From positions 2,401,170 through 2,457,954 of the forward strand of contig JANPYM010000005.1 in NCBI GenBank assembly GCA_025890175.1: DNA of 56,785 nt, read 5' to 3'. Positions 46,788 through 56,785 of this stretch are shown piece after piece. Below the pieces are notes generated by a model. The model was not told where the DNA came from. It made no database searches and saw only the letters and a list, made by a program, of their open reading frames with translations. The stretch comes from Ciborinia camelliae (Eukaryota; Ascomycota; Leotiomycetes; Helotiales; Sclerotiniaceae). Position 1 is the stretch's first letter. Every line of letters begins with the position of its first letter. The translations under genes were made by a program, and so were the position numbers.

Positions 46788-48722
46788 ATGGCGGACTCAA
46801 ACAATCAATTTCAATTACGTGAATTCCTTCACGTAGTTGAGGTAGAAGGACCCCACGACGTATCCTCGAAGAATCATTCACTACAGGTAAGTTTCGATCT
46901 TCTTATGTTCATCGTACAATTGAAGCTTATTTTTCAAAAGGTTTCTTCTCCAGATGGTCGCAGATTCCCATCGTTGAATGGCTATTCCCGCGATGCAGAT
47001 TTTGTCGTTCCACGTAATGGTACATCTACAAACGAGTCTCAGAACCTATCACAACCATTTTCTCCTCATTACAGGCCTTCTCCTCATTACAGGCTTTCTC
47101 CTCATTACAGGCCTTCTCCTCATTACAGGCCTTCTCCTCATTACAGGTCTTCTCCTCATTACAGGTCTTCTCCTCACAGGCCTTCTCCTCAATATAGGCC
47201 TTCTCCTGAATATAGGCCTTCTCCTCACAGGCCTTCTCGTCATTACAGGTCTTCTCCTCACAGGTCTTCTCCTCACAGGCCTTCTCCTCACAGGCCTTCT
47301 CCTCACAGGCCTTCTCCTCAATATAGGCCTTCTCCTGAATATAGGCCTTCTCCTGATCATCAGTTTCAGGAGCTTGTAAGCTATAACGTATTGTATTCTT
47401 CTCCAAATGGCCACAGGGATCCACAATTGGCACCTCTCCTTCTACAACGATCGCTTTCTCCTCCTGAACCTTACTCTCAGATTCCGGAGTACCATCGTGG
47501 CCCCTCTTCCCCTGATTTTCAGTTTCGAGAGAACTCAAGAGAGGGTTCTAGCACAAAGCGACATGCTGATGGTGAAGATGATTCTCCATGGGCGAAGCGA
47601 CATGCGAGTGGTCTTGATCAAAGCAATGAGATAAGATTAGAACAATCTCAATATGGTCGTTCATCAATTCTTGGTATCTCTCGAACACCTGGTTCCGCAG
47701 CAGAAATGGGACGTCAATACTACGAGCGACATAACCGTCTGAGGACCAACAGAAGATTACGGGCTCGTCCATACAGCAGAGCGGCCCAGCCGAAGAGCGT
47801 TGTGAAGACCGAAGAAGACATCGAGTCCGCCACCTCCAGAACTATCACACTAGAGGAAGACCTTGATGGCGCGTCGCCAGTGTGGAGAGTACCTGCTGTG
47901 GATCATTCTCAAACACAAAGACGTCCACAGGGTGTCCCATCTGATCTTGTCCCTCTCCTTAATGATCGAGTTTCGGATAATGCAGATGATGAGATAAGGG
48001 ATCGATCTCTTGTTCGCGATAATGCTGTGGATCATTCTCAAACACAAAGACGTCCACAGGGTGTCCCATCTGATCTTGCTCCTCTCCTTAATGCAGATGA
48101 TGAGATGAGGGATCAATCTCTTGTTCATGATAATGCTATGGATCAATCTCAAACACAAAGACGTCCACAGGGTATCCCATCTGATCTTGCCCCTCTCCTT
48201 AATGCAGATCATGAGATGAGGGATCAATCTCAAACACAAAGACGTCCACAGGGTGTCCCATCTGATCTTGCCCCTCTCCTTAATGCAGATCATGAGATGA
48301 GGGATCAATCTCAAACACAAAGACGTCCACAGGGTGTCCCATCTGATCTTGCACCTCTCCTTAATGCAGATGATGAGATGAGGGATCAATCTCAAACGCA
48401 AAGACGTCCAGAGGGTGTCCCATCTGATCTTGCCCCTCTCCTTAATGCAGATGATGAGATGAGGGATCAATCTCTTGTTCGTGATAATACTCCTGTCCGG
48501 GGACAGAGGTTGTCTGAAACGGTTGAAATTCTGAAGGATCGGCTTCGAGAACAAGAACGTGAAGTGGCAGGATTGAGGAAGGAAGTTGCGGAATCCAAAA
48601 AAAATAAACTTGAAGTATTGAAGAAGCAAATTGCACAAGTTCAATCTGATACTACTAGTCAAAATTTTGATGGGTTGAAAAGGCAGATAACCAAGTTATT
48701 CGGTAGACTAGTTACTCGGTAG
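46788..48722 (+). CDS. Repeat-rich protein of unknown function, about 626 aa
   Basis: Preferred exons are 46788-46886 and 46941-48722 (GTAAGT..CAAAAG, 54 bases, 3n). Reading through gives 644 aa. Residues about 65-170 are a Pro/Ser/His/Tyr/Arg array of HYRPSP and HRPSP units on a 15-18-base DNA repeat. Residues about 360-560 contain six or seven copies of a unit of about 20-30 residues (QTQRRPQGVPSDLAPLLNAD, then DEMRDQS). The C terminus is a coiled coil (VEILKDRLREQEREVAGLR .. LKRQITKLFGRL). No enzyme motif or signal peptide is visible. The repeats are nearly identical at DNA level, implying recent expansion. The long antisense frame (47026-47538) is a shadow of the array. A 5' UTR intron precedes the start. 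Confidence 0.75.
   Translation: MADSNNQFQLREFLHVVEVEGPHDVSSKNHSLQVSFDLLMFIVQLKLIFQKVSSPDGRRFPSLNGYSRDADFVVPRNGTSTNESQNLSQPFSPHYRPSPHYRLSPHYRPSPHYRPSPHYRSSPHYRSSPHRPSPQYRPSPEYRPSPHRPSRHYRSSPHRSSPHRPSPHRPSPHRPSPQYRPSPEYRPSPDHQFQELVSYNVLYSSPNGHRDPQLAPLLLQRSLSPPEPYSQIPEYHRGPSSPDFQFRENSREGSSTKRHADGEDDSPWAKRHASGLDQSNEIRLEQSQYGRSSILGISRTPGSAAEMGRQYYERHNRLRTNRRLRARPYSRAAQPKSVVKTEEDIESATSRTITLEEDLDGASPVWRVPAVDHSQTQRRPQGVPSDLVPLLNDRVSDNADDEIRDRSLVRDNAVDHSQTQRRPQGVPSDLAPLLNADDEMRDQSLVHDNAMDQSQTQRRPQGIPSDLAPLLNADHEMRDQSQTQRRPQGVPSDLAPLLNADHEMRDQSQTQRRPQGVPSDLAPLLNADDEMRDQSQTQRRPEGVPSDLAPLLNADDEMRDQSLVRDNTPVRGQRLSETVEILKDRLREQEREVAGLRKEVAESKKNKLEVLKKQIAQVQSDTTSQNFDGLKRQITKLFGRLVTR
47065..47360 (+). repeat. 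Coding minisatellite, CTTCTCCTCATTACAGG-type units
   Basis: 18-base units (CCTTCTCCTCATTACAGG) mix with 15-base (CCTTCTCCTCACAGG) units, about 18 copies, inside the repeat-rich gene. All length changes are multiples of three, so the frame is kept. Confidence 0.9.
47898..48480 (+). repeat. Coding direct repeat, about 69-129 bases, seven copies
   Basis: The repeated core begins CTCAAACACAAAGACGTCCA and continues to ATGAGATGAGGGATCAATCT. Some units carry an extra CTTGTTCGTGATAATGCT segment. Copies are almost identical in sequence. Confidence 0.9.
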
Positions 48723-48770
48723 ACGAGTTACTCAATAGACCTTTACCCGCACGGCATGTAATTTTCTGAA

Positions 48771-49045
48771 GAGGGCGGTGTTATATTTTTCTCTTCGGAT
48801 ATGCACAAGATTACGGAGACATATCTACGGGGGCGATTTTAAGGGAGAGGGCGGGGGGATTGCCTTTTTCCATTTCCATTTTCATTTATTTCATTATATA
48901 CCTACGGGGGCGATTTTAAGGGAGAGGGCGGTGTTATATTTTTCTCTTCGGATATCCACAAGATTACGGAGACATACCTACGGGGGCGATTTTCAGGGAA
49001 AGGGCGGGGGGATTGCCTTTTTCCATTTTCATTATTTATTTCAAT
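48771..49045. repeat. Tandem duplication, about 150-base unit, two copies
   Basis: GAGGGCGGTGTTATATTTTT begins at about 48771 and again at about 48924. Both copies continue through CTTCGGATATNCACAAGATT and GGGGGCGATTTT. They start about 50 bases after the stop of the repeat-rich gene. Confidence 0.85.
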
Positions 49046-51669
49046 CATCAGGGAAGATACCCAAATATATATGGAGATTTGATATGATATCTATAGGAGT
49101 CGTGCAAGCGAAGCAGGCTGGCACTGGGTTACATTTTCCTTTTCTTTTCTTTTCTTTTCTTTTCTTTACATCTCGCATTTCTCGCGGTCGAGTATATAAA
49201 TAGTTCGTTCTTCGTTCTTCATTCTTCGTTCTTAGTATCAATACTGCGCGTAGCGTACATACAATATAACTCATTAGCATACTATCTTATCATATCCACA
49301 GAATACAACAGAGTATTATATTTTCATTGTTTGTTGCTCGTCGATATTGATATTGATATTGATATTGTATAGATGGTGTGGTTTTACAAGTGAGATGGGT
49401 TTGGAATCTGGATATTGTGTGATTTGATTGGAGAATTGATATGGATAGGTGGCCCGGGATAGACTTTTATTGATGATGATGAAAGATATATGATATATCT
49501 GCGTTGAGGAGTGGTTATTTGGGAAGGTGGGTAGGTAGGTAGGTAGGTATATTGATATAATGGGGTGGTAGTGTATTTTCTTAATGTCGGGATGTATGGT
49601 TTATCGTTTATTTCTCTTTTAATCCCCCTCTACCCCCCCCAATCCTCTCAAACCCTCTCAAACCCCCTTAAACCCTCTCAATCCCTCTCAACCCTCAATC
49701 CCTCTCAATCCCTCTCAATCCCCCTCAATCCCTCTCAATCCCCCTTTACCCCCTATAGCTCCCCCTCCTTCCCATCCCATCCCATCCCATCCCATTCCAT
49801 AAACATACTACTATATCCATCCATCCATACATACATAGTATATATTCTTAAAAATATACAAATAAATAAACAAATAAATATAAACCTTAAAAATACTAAA
49901 TAGTTTCATTTCACAAGTCATAAAGTTTTCTTTAGGTGTTTCTTTTTTCTGGGGATTTGTAGATTTTGTAGATTTTGTTTTTTTTTTGGAGGGGGGAGGG
50001 GGATTTGGAAAATTTGTTGGTATTTTTTTAAAAGAATTTGAATGGAAGGTGTTTAGGTAGGTAGATAGAAGATAGGTAGGTAGATAGGTAGAAGGTAGAT
50101 AGAAAGTAAATAGGTAAAAGGTAGATAAGTAGAAGGTATCTAGATAGATAGATAAAGGATCTCGTTTTTACCTTCTCTCTCTAGCTTTTCTCTTTTACTT
50201 TTATTTTATTTTCGTTTCGGGAATCGATACGCCTCTTGGTTATAAAAAGATAAAAAAATAAAAAGGGAAATACAATATAATCTACTTCCCCAAGTCAATT
50301 TCTCCTGGAGATCTATTATTATTTATATATTCTTTTATATAAGTCTAAGATATATATATATATATATATAGATAGATGATCTTATATAAATTCATTTTTA
50401 TATAGAGAGACGATATTCTTGAATTAGTTTGATCTAGATCTAGATCTAGATTTAGATCTAGATTGTTCTTTCTGTTTCAATATTAATTTTATATCAATCT
50501 TAAGGTGTAGTTACAGTTACAGTTATATTATTTATTTATAACTTATAACTCAACTCATTCCTCGTCTTTCTATAGATGAATATACTACCTCCGCTACCCC
50601 TTAACTCGAATTGAAAATCTTTATGTTGTTATATACCTATCTATATATATATGTTTTTTTCTCTTTCTCTTTTTGTTTCTATTCTACTATATTCCCTAAT
50701 ATTTCATAACCATTATATTATGTCAATGTATCGTTGCATAACCATCTTCATCACCTTTATCATCATCAACCCAAACCCAAATCCCCAAATCCCCCATCCC
50801 CATATCCCCAATACCCCCCCCCCCCCCAAATCCCTCAACATCTCTAAATCTCTAAATCCCTATATCCATATCCCCAAATCCGCATATCCCCCATCCCCAT
50901 CCTCATCCCCATTCCTATCCCTACCCCTATCCCCATTCCCATCCTCATCCACATCCCTATAAAATCAAACTATCAAACTATCAAACTATAAATATCCAAA
51001 ATTACATATATTATTAATTGTATGTACCTGAGATGACCAATAATATGGTAGAAAGAAAGTATAAGGATAAAATTATGGTAGATTGATTTAACTAAAAAGT
51101 ATATATATGGTAGCAGTCTAGTTGTTTTTATATGTTATTTTTTTATATTTGATGTGGTATAGTTTATTATGTGATTTTTGATTATGTGATTGGAAACTAT
51201 ATGACCTAATTCCCCAATATATATATATAGAGTTAAAGACTTACTAGATATCTTCGATTCGAATTTCAAATTCTCAAATTCGAATTTTAAATTTCGAATC
51301 TTATAATTCGCTAGTCTGATTTATTTTAGTTATTTATGGAGGGAGAAAAGTGGTAGGGAGAGAGGTTGAAGATAGGGAGGTAGAGAGGTAGAGAGAAAGG
51401 GAAATAAGAATGGAGAGAGGGAGAAAGAGAGGTAGAGAGGGAGAGAGGTAGTTTAAAAAGGAGTTTATTATTTCTTTTATTCATTTAATTATTTATATAC
51501 ATTTTATTTTTTATCTACCTCTCTTTCTTTCTCTTTCAAATTCGTTTATTCATTTATCTATTTATTTATTTATCTATTCACTTACACTTATACACATATA
51601 TTCATATATACATTTACCTATTCATTTACTAATTCATTCATTTATACACCCATCCACTCACTCGCTTAT

Positions 51670-51910
51670 CTATTCACTTATATATATTTTCCCTTCCCCT
51701 TTTCCCTCTCCCTCTTTCCTTTCTCTTTCTCCCTCTCTACCTCTTTCCCTTTCTCCCCCTCTCCCCCTTCCCCCCCCTCCCTTTTTCCCTTTTCCCTTTT
51801 CCCTTTTCCCTTTTCCCTTTTCCCTTTTCCCTTTTCCCTTTTCCCTTTTCCCTTTTCCCTTTTCCCTTTTCCCTCCCCCTCCCCCTCCCCCTTTCCCTTC
51901 CCCCTCTACC
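51670..51910. repeat. Polypyrimidine tract with (TTTTCCC)n
   Basis: A perfect heptanucleotide array of about 13 copies at 51783-51872 within C/T-only flanks. Confidence 0.9.
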
Positions 51911-52045
51911 CATCTCTATTTTAATCGATATATACCTACACATTCATCTACCTACCTACCAACCTACCAACCAACCAACTAATCAACTAATCAATCAACT
52001 AGCCTATTTATTTATAAACGAAGTAATCTTCAATTCTAACCCTCA

Positions 52046-52125
52046 TCCCCTCATCCCCTCATCCCCTCATCCCCTCATCCCCTCATCCCCTCATCCCCTC
52101 ATCCCCTCATCCCCTCACCCCCTCA
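52046..52125. repeat. (CTCATCCC)n-type tandem repeat
   Basis: About eight copies of the 9-10-base unit CTCATCCC(C)T. The composition resembles the 14-base array at 29955-30350. Confidence 0.85.
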
Positions 52126-53039
52126 TCCATCCCTTACCCCCCCCCATCTTAACTCTCTACCCCAAAAGAAAACACCCACGCAAAACACCCACGCAAAACA
52201 CCTACACCAAACATATATACAAAACAAATTTCCATTTAAAGTTACAACAAACAAATAAACAAATAAACAAATAAACAAATAAATAGACTTCTAGAAAAAA
52301 AGAAAAAAGAAAAAAGAATAACAGAAAAAAAGAATAACAGAAAAGAATAGAGACATTACAACACAAAATCCATATAATATAAAACAAAATCCACAAAATC
52401 CACCAAATCCATAATACAAAATCCACAAAACGCATTATAAAACAAAATCCACAAAATTCACCGAGTAGACAAGCAAGATAAGCAAAGCAAACAAAGTAAC
52501 TAGATAACTAGATAACTAGATACCACTAATTCATATATCATCAATCTCAAATCTCATATCTCATTACTAGCTACCTAGTATACCATTCATACCAACCACA
52601 ACCCTAAACACATCCATAACCACCATAACCACCATAACCATAACCATAACCCTAAGAAAGAAATCCTGTTTTCCTGCCCAAGAATTTTTTTTTCAAGTAC
52701 TATCTAGGTATGCAAGGAAAGGAAAAAAAGGAAGGAAAAGAAAGGAATGAAAAGAAAGGAAAGGAAAGGAAAATTCTCGTGTTTTCAATTTTTTAATGCT
52801 TATGCCTCATGCTCATGCTCATCTCTCATCTCTCATCTCTCATCTCTCATTTTAGCGTTGTGGTGTTGTGGTGTTGTACTACAGTGTTGTAGTTTTTCCC
52901 GTAAACCTAGGTATTGGTAGAGTAGAGTGGGTGGTAGGTAGCTGGAGGTAGGTAGATAGCTGGAGGTAGATAGATAGGTAGGTGACTTATGGTTTGGAAA
53001 TCATAAGTGACACCACACAACACCTACACCCAAGCAACA

Positions 53040-53952
53040 CTAATTCTCCAACCCCCCAGCCTGAACCTTTTCCAAAATACCTCTAAACTCCGACCAATCC
53101 CTCATCAAAACGCGACACCCCGCCTCCAAAAGCACACGCTCCATCTTCTCCCTCTCCTCCACCTCATAACTACCCACATAACCCACCGTAAAAATGCCCG
53201 CCCGGACCGCCGCCGTCGCACCACTGCGACTATCCTCAATCGCCAAGCATTCGCCCGGCTGGACGCCCAACTTCCGCATCGCAAAAAGATAAACCGCCGG
53301 ATCGGGTTTACTCGTCGGAGTCGGCAAGCTGGTCGCCGCGCTATACATCTCGTCGCCGAAATATTTCGCCTGGTCGACCTTCTCCACGCTGGCCTTGACG
53401 CGACGCAACGCACTCGATGACACCACCGCCATCTTATACGCGCCTTCCGCTTCCAACCGCGCCAATTCCGCATCCACGCCCTCGCAGGGTTGCAAGGCCG
53501 CTTGCAGTTTCCCAATCACTTTATCCTCTTCCTTGCTCACGTAACTCTCTAATTCGTCGCTCGACATCTGGTATTGATATTTGGCCTGCAGACTCCCGAT
53601 CATGCCGCGGAAATTCTGCCCCACGAATTCGGCGAGGAGTTGTGGGCCCGTGTACCGGTCGGCGATGCCGCGGGTGGATAGGATCTCATTGGCGAGGTCG
53701 GCGCAGGCGGCGAAGGCAAGTGATTCTGAGAGCACGAGCGTGTTGTCGCAGTCGAAGAGGAGCGTGGTTATCTGTGGGGTGGGCGTGCGTTAGTTGGGTG
53801 TGGAGAGGAGAGGGGATATGAATGGGGTGTGGAGTAAGGTATGTGGGGTAGGTAGCTTGTCAACCAACACCACACAGCAACACCTAACCAACTACCCGTA
53901 TCATTCTAAGGGAAAGCAAGAAGAAAAGAGAGGGAAAACCAACAGGAGCCAT
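53040..53952 (-). CDS. HAD-superfamily phosphatase (beta-phosphoglucomutase-like)
   Basis: Preferred exons are 53952-53944 (codons Met-Ala-Pro only) and 53771-53040, giving 246 aa. HAD motif I is LFDCDNTLV (D10 nucleophile, D12), motif II is VVSSS, the motif III lysine is in TSKPDPAVY, and motif IV is IEDSRSG. A helical cap lies between motifs I and II, as in phosphoglycolate phosphatase and beta-phosphoglucomutase relatives, which act on small phosphorylated metabolites; the substrate is not known. The intron (53772-53943) starts GTTGGT, a weak donor, so the first exon is inferred. The second exon alone lacks an ATG before motif I. Codon use is GC-rich (GCC, GCG, CTG), unlike most of the window but like the second exon of MTG1. 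Confidence 0.88.
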
Positions 53953-55550
53953 CTTTGCAATTTTTATCGAGTAGTAAGATCTTTCTCAAAGTCTTTTCTT
54001 TTCTTTTCTTTTCGTCTTTCTCGAAAAAATCAACAACAGCAGAATGAATCAAAGTCTTAACAAACAGATCAGGTAGATCAGATCAAGTAAGGTTATTTTT
54101 GGAAACCCGTGTAGTTCTTGTATGTATGTATCGCACAAAGAATCTCTCTTTTTCTCTCTCTCTGTGTGTATGACCGTCTCTCTCACTCTCAGAATCTAAA
54201 CTCTAAAAGCCGTCTGTTCGTCTGTCTGTTCGTCTGTCTGTCTGTCTGTCTTTCTTAAACAAAAGCTAAAAGCCAAAAGCAGAATATCTTATTCTTAATC
54301 TCTGTATGTTGTATGTTATGTTGTAAGAGTGATAGGTAGGTGGTATGTAGGTAAATAGGTAAATAGGAATGCGAACTTCTCAAAAAAATCCTGTTCTGTT
54401 CTGTTCTCATATAAGAAGAAAGTAAACAAGACGTAAGAAAGAAGGAAGAAAGTAAAAAAGGAAGAAAAAGAGAAAGATTGATGGGCACCTGCGAGAGGAA
54501 TGGTTGAATCCAATAGGTGGCGTGTCATTTGTCATTTGTTGATTCACTTTATTCATCCATCCATTGATTGATTGATTCGCTATATTACATACAGATATGT
54601 ATTCGATGTCCCTCCACCAAAGTTGCAGCTGCAGCTGCAACTTCCTGCTTTCTGCTTTCTCTACCTATTGATTCGTCCGTGTTACCCCGCCATTTCCATT
54701 TTTTCCTTACATATGGGTTCCATCAATATTTTCCTCATCAATATCCTCACCCACATATTCCATCTACGGATTCATCCATGGCTTCATCCACGGCTTCATG
54801 TTCATATCCAGTTATCCATATATTCATATTCATATATATTTATATTCATATCCATATCTATATCTCCAGCTGCAGCTCCAGCTCCAACTCCAGCTCCAGC
54901 TGCAGCTTCCTGCTTTCTCTACCTAGGTAGGTATTCCGTGTAACCCCGCCATTTCCACATCCTCACCCACATCCCCCTCATCCATATCCCAACCACAACC
55001 CCACCCAAACTCAACCCCGCCATTTCCATCCATTTCCATTTCCATATCCATACACCCTACCTCTATACCTCTATACCTCCATCCCCCCATCTCCCCATCT
55101 CCCCATCTCCAGTCGTTCCTTTCACACCCACCTCTACATATCTACCTACTTACCTACCTACATACATACCTACCTGCCGCCTACCTACCTATCATATTGA
55201 CATCCATTATTAATATCATTTCCCTATTCATTTCATACACCTCTACATAGGTACCTACCCACCTAGCACGGCACGATCCAATCCCATCCAATCCAATCCA
55301 ATATAATCCCATCCAATCCAATCCAATCCCATCCAATCCAGTCCAGTCCAGGCGTATTACCAATTAAACGCTTCCCAACTTCCCAACTTCCCTTCCTCCC
55401 GCTCGCCATGATGCATGCATGCATGCATGCATATATGTATATAGGTATATAGATAGGTTGATATGCATCTCCGAAAATTTGAAAGTAGCTACCTAGGTAG
55501 CTGGAGAGGTTTGAATGCTTGAATATTTTTACTTTTTATTTAGGGGGTAT

Positions 55551-55583
55551 AGGTAGGTAGGTAGGTAGGTAGGTAGGTAGGTA
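55551..55583. repeat. (TAGG)n microsatellite
   Basis: About eight perfect copies. The same tetranucleotide recurs in short runs across the right half of the window. Confidence 0.9.
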
Positions 55584-56409
55584 CAGGTAGGTAGATACAT
55601 TACATTTAGGTAGGTAGATAGGTATTTTCCTACATATCATTCCCCCTCCTTTTCCCACCACACTACACTACTTCTTTGATTAGTACGTATAGTCTATCTC
55701 AACACGTCTCATCACATCTCGTCATATTATATCATATCATATTATATCATATCATGTTATATCATATTATATCATATCACACACACACCTATAGGTACAC
55801 CTACACATACATATAGGTACCTAGGTACACATATACATATACAGTATTCTCAACCGATTTTTATTATTATATTATCCATCCATCCTATATTATCCATTAT
55901 ACAACCTTCTCCTCCTCCCCTATTATCCTCCCCCTCATTCCCCCCTCTATTCTTCCTCTCCCCCTCATTCCCCCCTCCTCCCCTTATCCTTATCCCTATC
56001 CCCCTTTATTATTCTTCCCATTCCATAACCTCCCCTATTATCCTCCTCATTCCCCCCCTCCTCCTCCGTACAACATAAACTACATAAACTACATAAACTA
56101 GTTAGGCACCAATTCCCCTTCTCAACCCACCTGCATCCCATCGGCCCGAGGATAAAATATCAAAATATCTATCAAAATATCACCGATTCCATTCAGCCAT
56201 AGTTTTCAGGCTACATCATTAATGGATGGATGTTTATATTCATGGATATTCATGGACGTATACGGATAGTATGTATAGATATATGTATGGATATGTATAT
56301 GTAAGAAGGTACCTATGTCCGATTCCGATGCCGATCCAATCGCAGTCACTATTCTATTCCCTTCTATCCATTCTATTCCATTCTATCCCTTCTATTCATT
56401 CCCTTTAAA

Positions 56410-56447
56410 ACCTACCTACCTACCTACCTACCTACCTACCTACCTAC
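56410..56447. repeat. (CTAC)n microsatellite
   Basis: About nine perfect copies, the reverse complement of the GTAG-type repeats seen elsewhere. Confidence 0.9.
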
Positions 56448-56785
56448 TAATAAACCTAAGCTATATATATATATGTATTTCATCCATCCATCCATCAATC
56501 CACATATTCATCCTCATCATCCACCCATCCATCCCTTATATTCATCTATCCTCATCCTCATCATCCATCCATCAATCCATATATCCATCCCTCATCCTCA
56601 TGCTCATATTCATCCATCCCCCTCATATACCGTACATATCATATCATCCATATCATCCACCCCATTTCATTCCATTCATATCCATTCATACCCGTTAAAT
56701 ACCGTATCGTATCGTATGTAAAGTAAAACTTATTATCCTCAATTGCATAGAATACCAACATACATACATACATACATACATACAA

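Larger units (their letters stand above)
49046..53039. other. 4-kb simple-repeat desert
   Basis: No gene recognised. It is a succession of low-complexity tracts: CCCTCAAT/CCCTCTCAA at 49625-49760, GGTAGATA at 50060-50150, (TA)n at 50351-50370, and CCCCATATCC-type at 50780-50960. Further on are (TTTTCCC)n, (CTCATCCCCT)n, ACCATAACC-type repeats at 52618-52658 and GGAAAGGAAAG at 52715-52770. Confidence 0.6.
53953..56785. other. Repeat-rich right end, no gene recognised
   Basis: About 2.8 kb with CTGT/GTCTGT repeats at 54210-54250 and CAGCTGCAGCTGCAAC near 54630. CCATATCCATAT and GCTCCAGCTCCAAC tracts lie at 54810-54910, with AATCCAATCC at 55280-55335, GCATGCATGC at 55412-55430, (TAGG)n at 55551-55583 and (CTAC)n at 56410-56447. 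Open frames are by-products of the repeats. Confidence 0.6.

Noticed and set aside
46954..46977. ATG right after the TTCTCCAG acceptor as an alternative start of the repeat-rich gene
   Set aside because: The frame reaches a stop after seven codons.
47026..47538. 170-codon minus-strand frame rich in EEKACNEEKA repeats
   Set aside because: It is the exact antisense of the HYRPSP coding array, so its periodicity is inherited. The plus strand has the full gene context.
52618..52660. ACCATAACCATAACCCTAA stretch as an interstitial telomere
   Set aside because: Only one CCCTAA unit is present. The rest is ACCATA-type simple repeat.
53417..53821. 134-codon plus-strand frame opposite the HAD gene
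   Set aside because: Antisense shadow in GC-rich sequence, Arg-rich and without homology.

Overview
The window is nuclear DNA of a filamentous ascomycete. Its genes are split by short GT-AG introns (48 to about 360 bases), the DNA is moderately AT-rich, and the proteins have the architecture of ascomycete families. The mix of families and the RRM-like paralog pair suggest Leotiomycetes (Helotiales), but that placement is from memory and is an inference. There are no operons, phage genes or CRISPR arrays. Twelve protein-coding genes are well supported, one more is a weak candidate, and there is one intron-containing tRNA gene. Exon joins were worked out by hand from splice sites, reading phase and family conservation.

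The left third (1-26.7 kb) is gene-dense. In order it holds: a partial ER thioredoxin-fold (PDI-like) gene (-), divergent from a tyrosyl-DNA phosphodiesterase TDP1 gene (+); acyl-CoA-binding protein (-); a possible small Cys-rich gene (+); a RanBP3/Yrb2-type Ran-binding nucleoporin-like gene (+); three coiled-coil protein genes (553 aa -, 240 aa -, 1082 aa with a C2H2 finger +), the last two sharing a divergent promoter; and two tandem paralogs (-) of a fungal RRM-like RNA-binding family. A solo LTR with an ATTAC target duplication lies between the Ran-binding gene and the coiled-coil cluster.

The right half (26.7-56.8 kb) is gene-poor and full of simple repeats. Its islands are transaldolase (-, with a 12-base internal exon), the mitochondrial GTPase Mtg1 (+), an intron-bearing tRNA-Ile(AAT) (-), a repeat-rich protein of unknown function (+), and a HAD-family phosphatase (-, with a 9-base first exon). 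Between them are many micro- and minisatellites and long polypyrimidine tracts. There is also a cluster of about 15 degenerate copies of an unrecognised TTGCATATCT element, some of which look decayed by C-to-T change; a 366-base foldback MITE with TA duplications next to the tRNA; a second solo LTR with a TATAA duplication; and an assembly gap of 10 N flanked by identical 29-base sequences.

The genes are mostly unrelated housekeeping functions (ER folding, DNA-topoisomerase adduct repair, lipid carriage, nuclear export, pentose phosphate pathway, mitoribosome assembly). The most unusual material is the TTGCATATCT element cluster, the mobile-element relics and the repeat-rich protein gene. No previously undescribed multi-gene system is evident.
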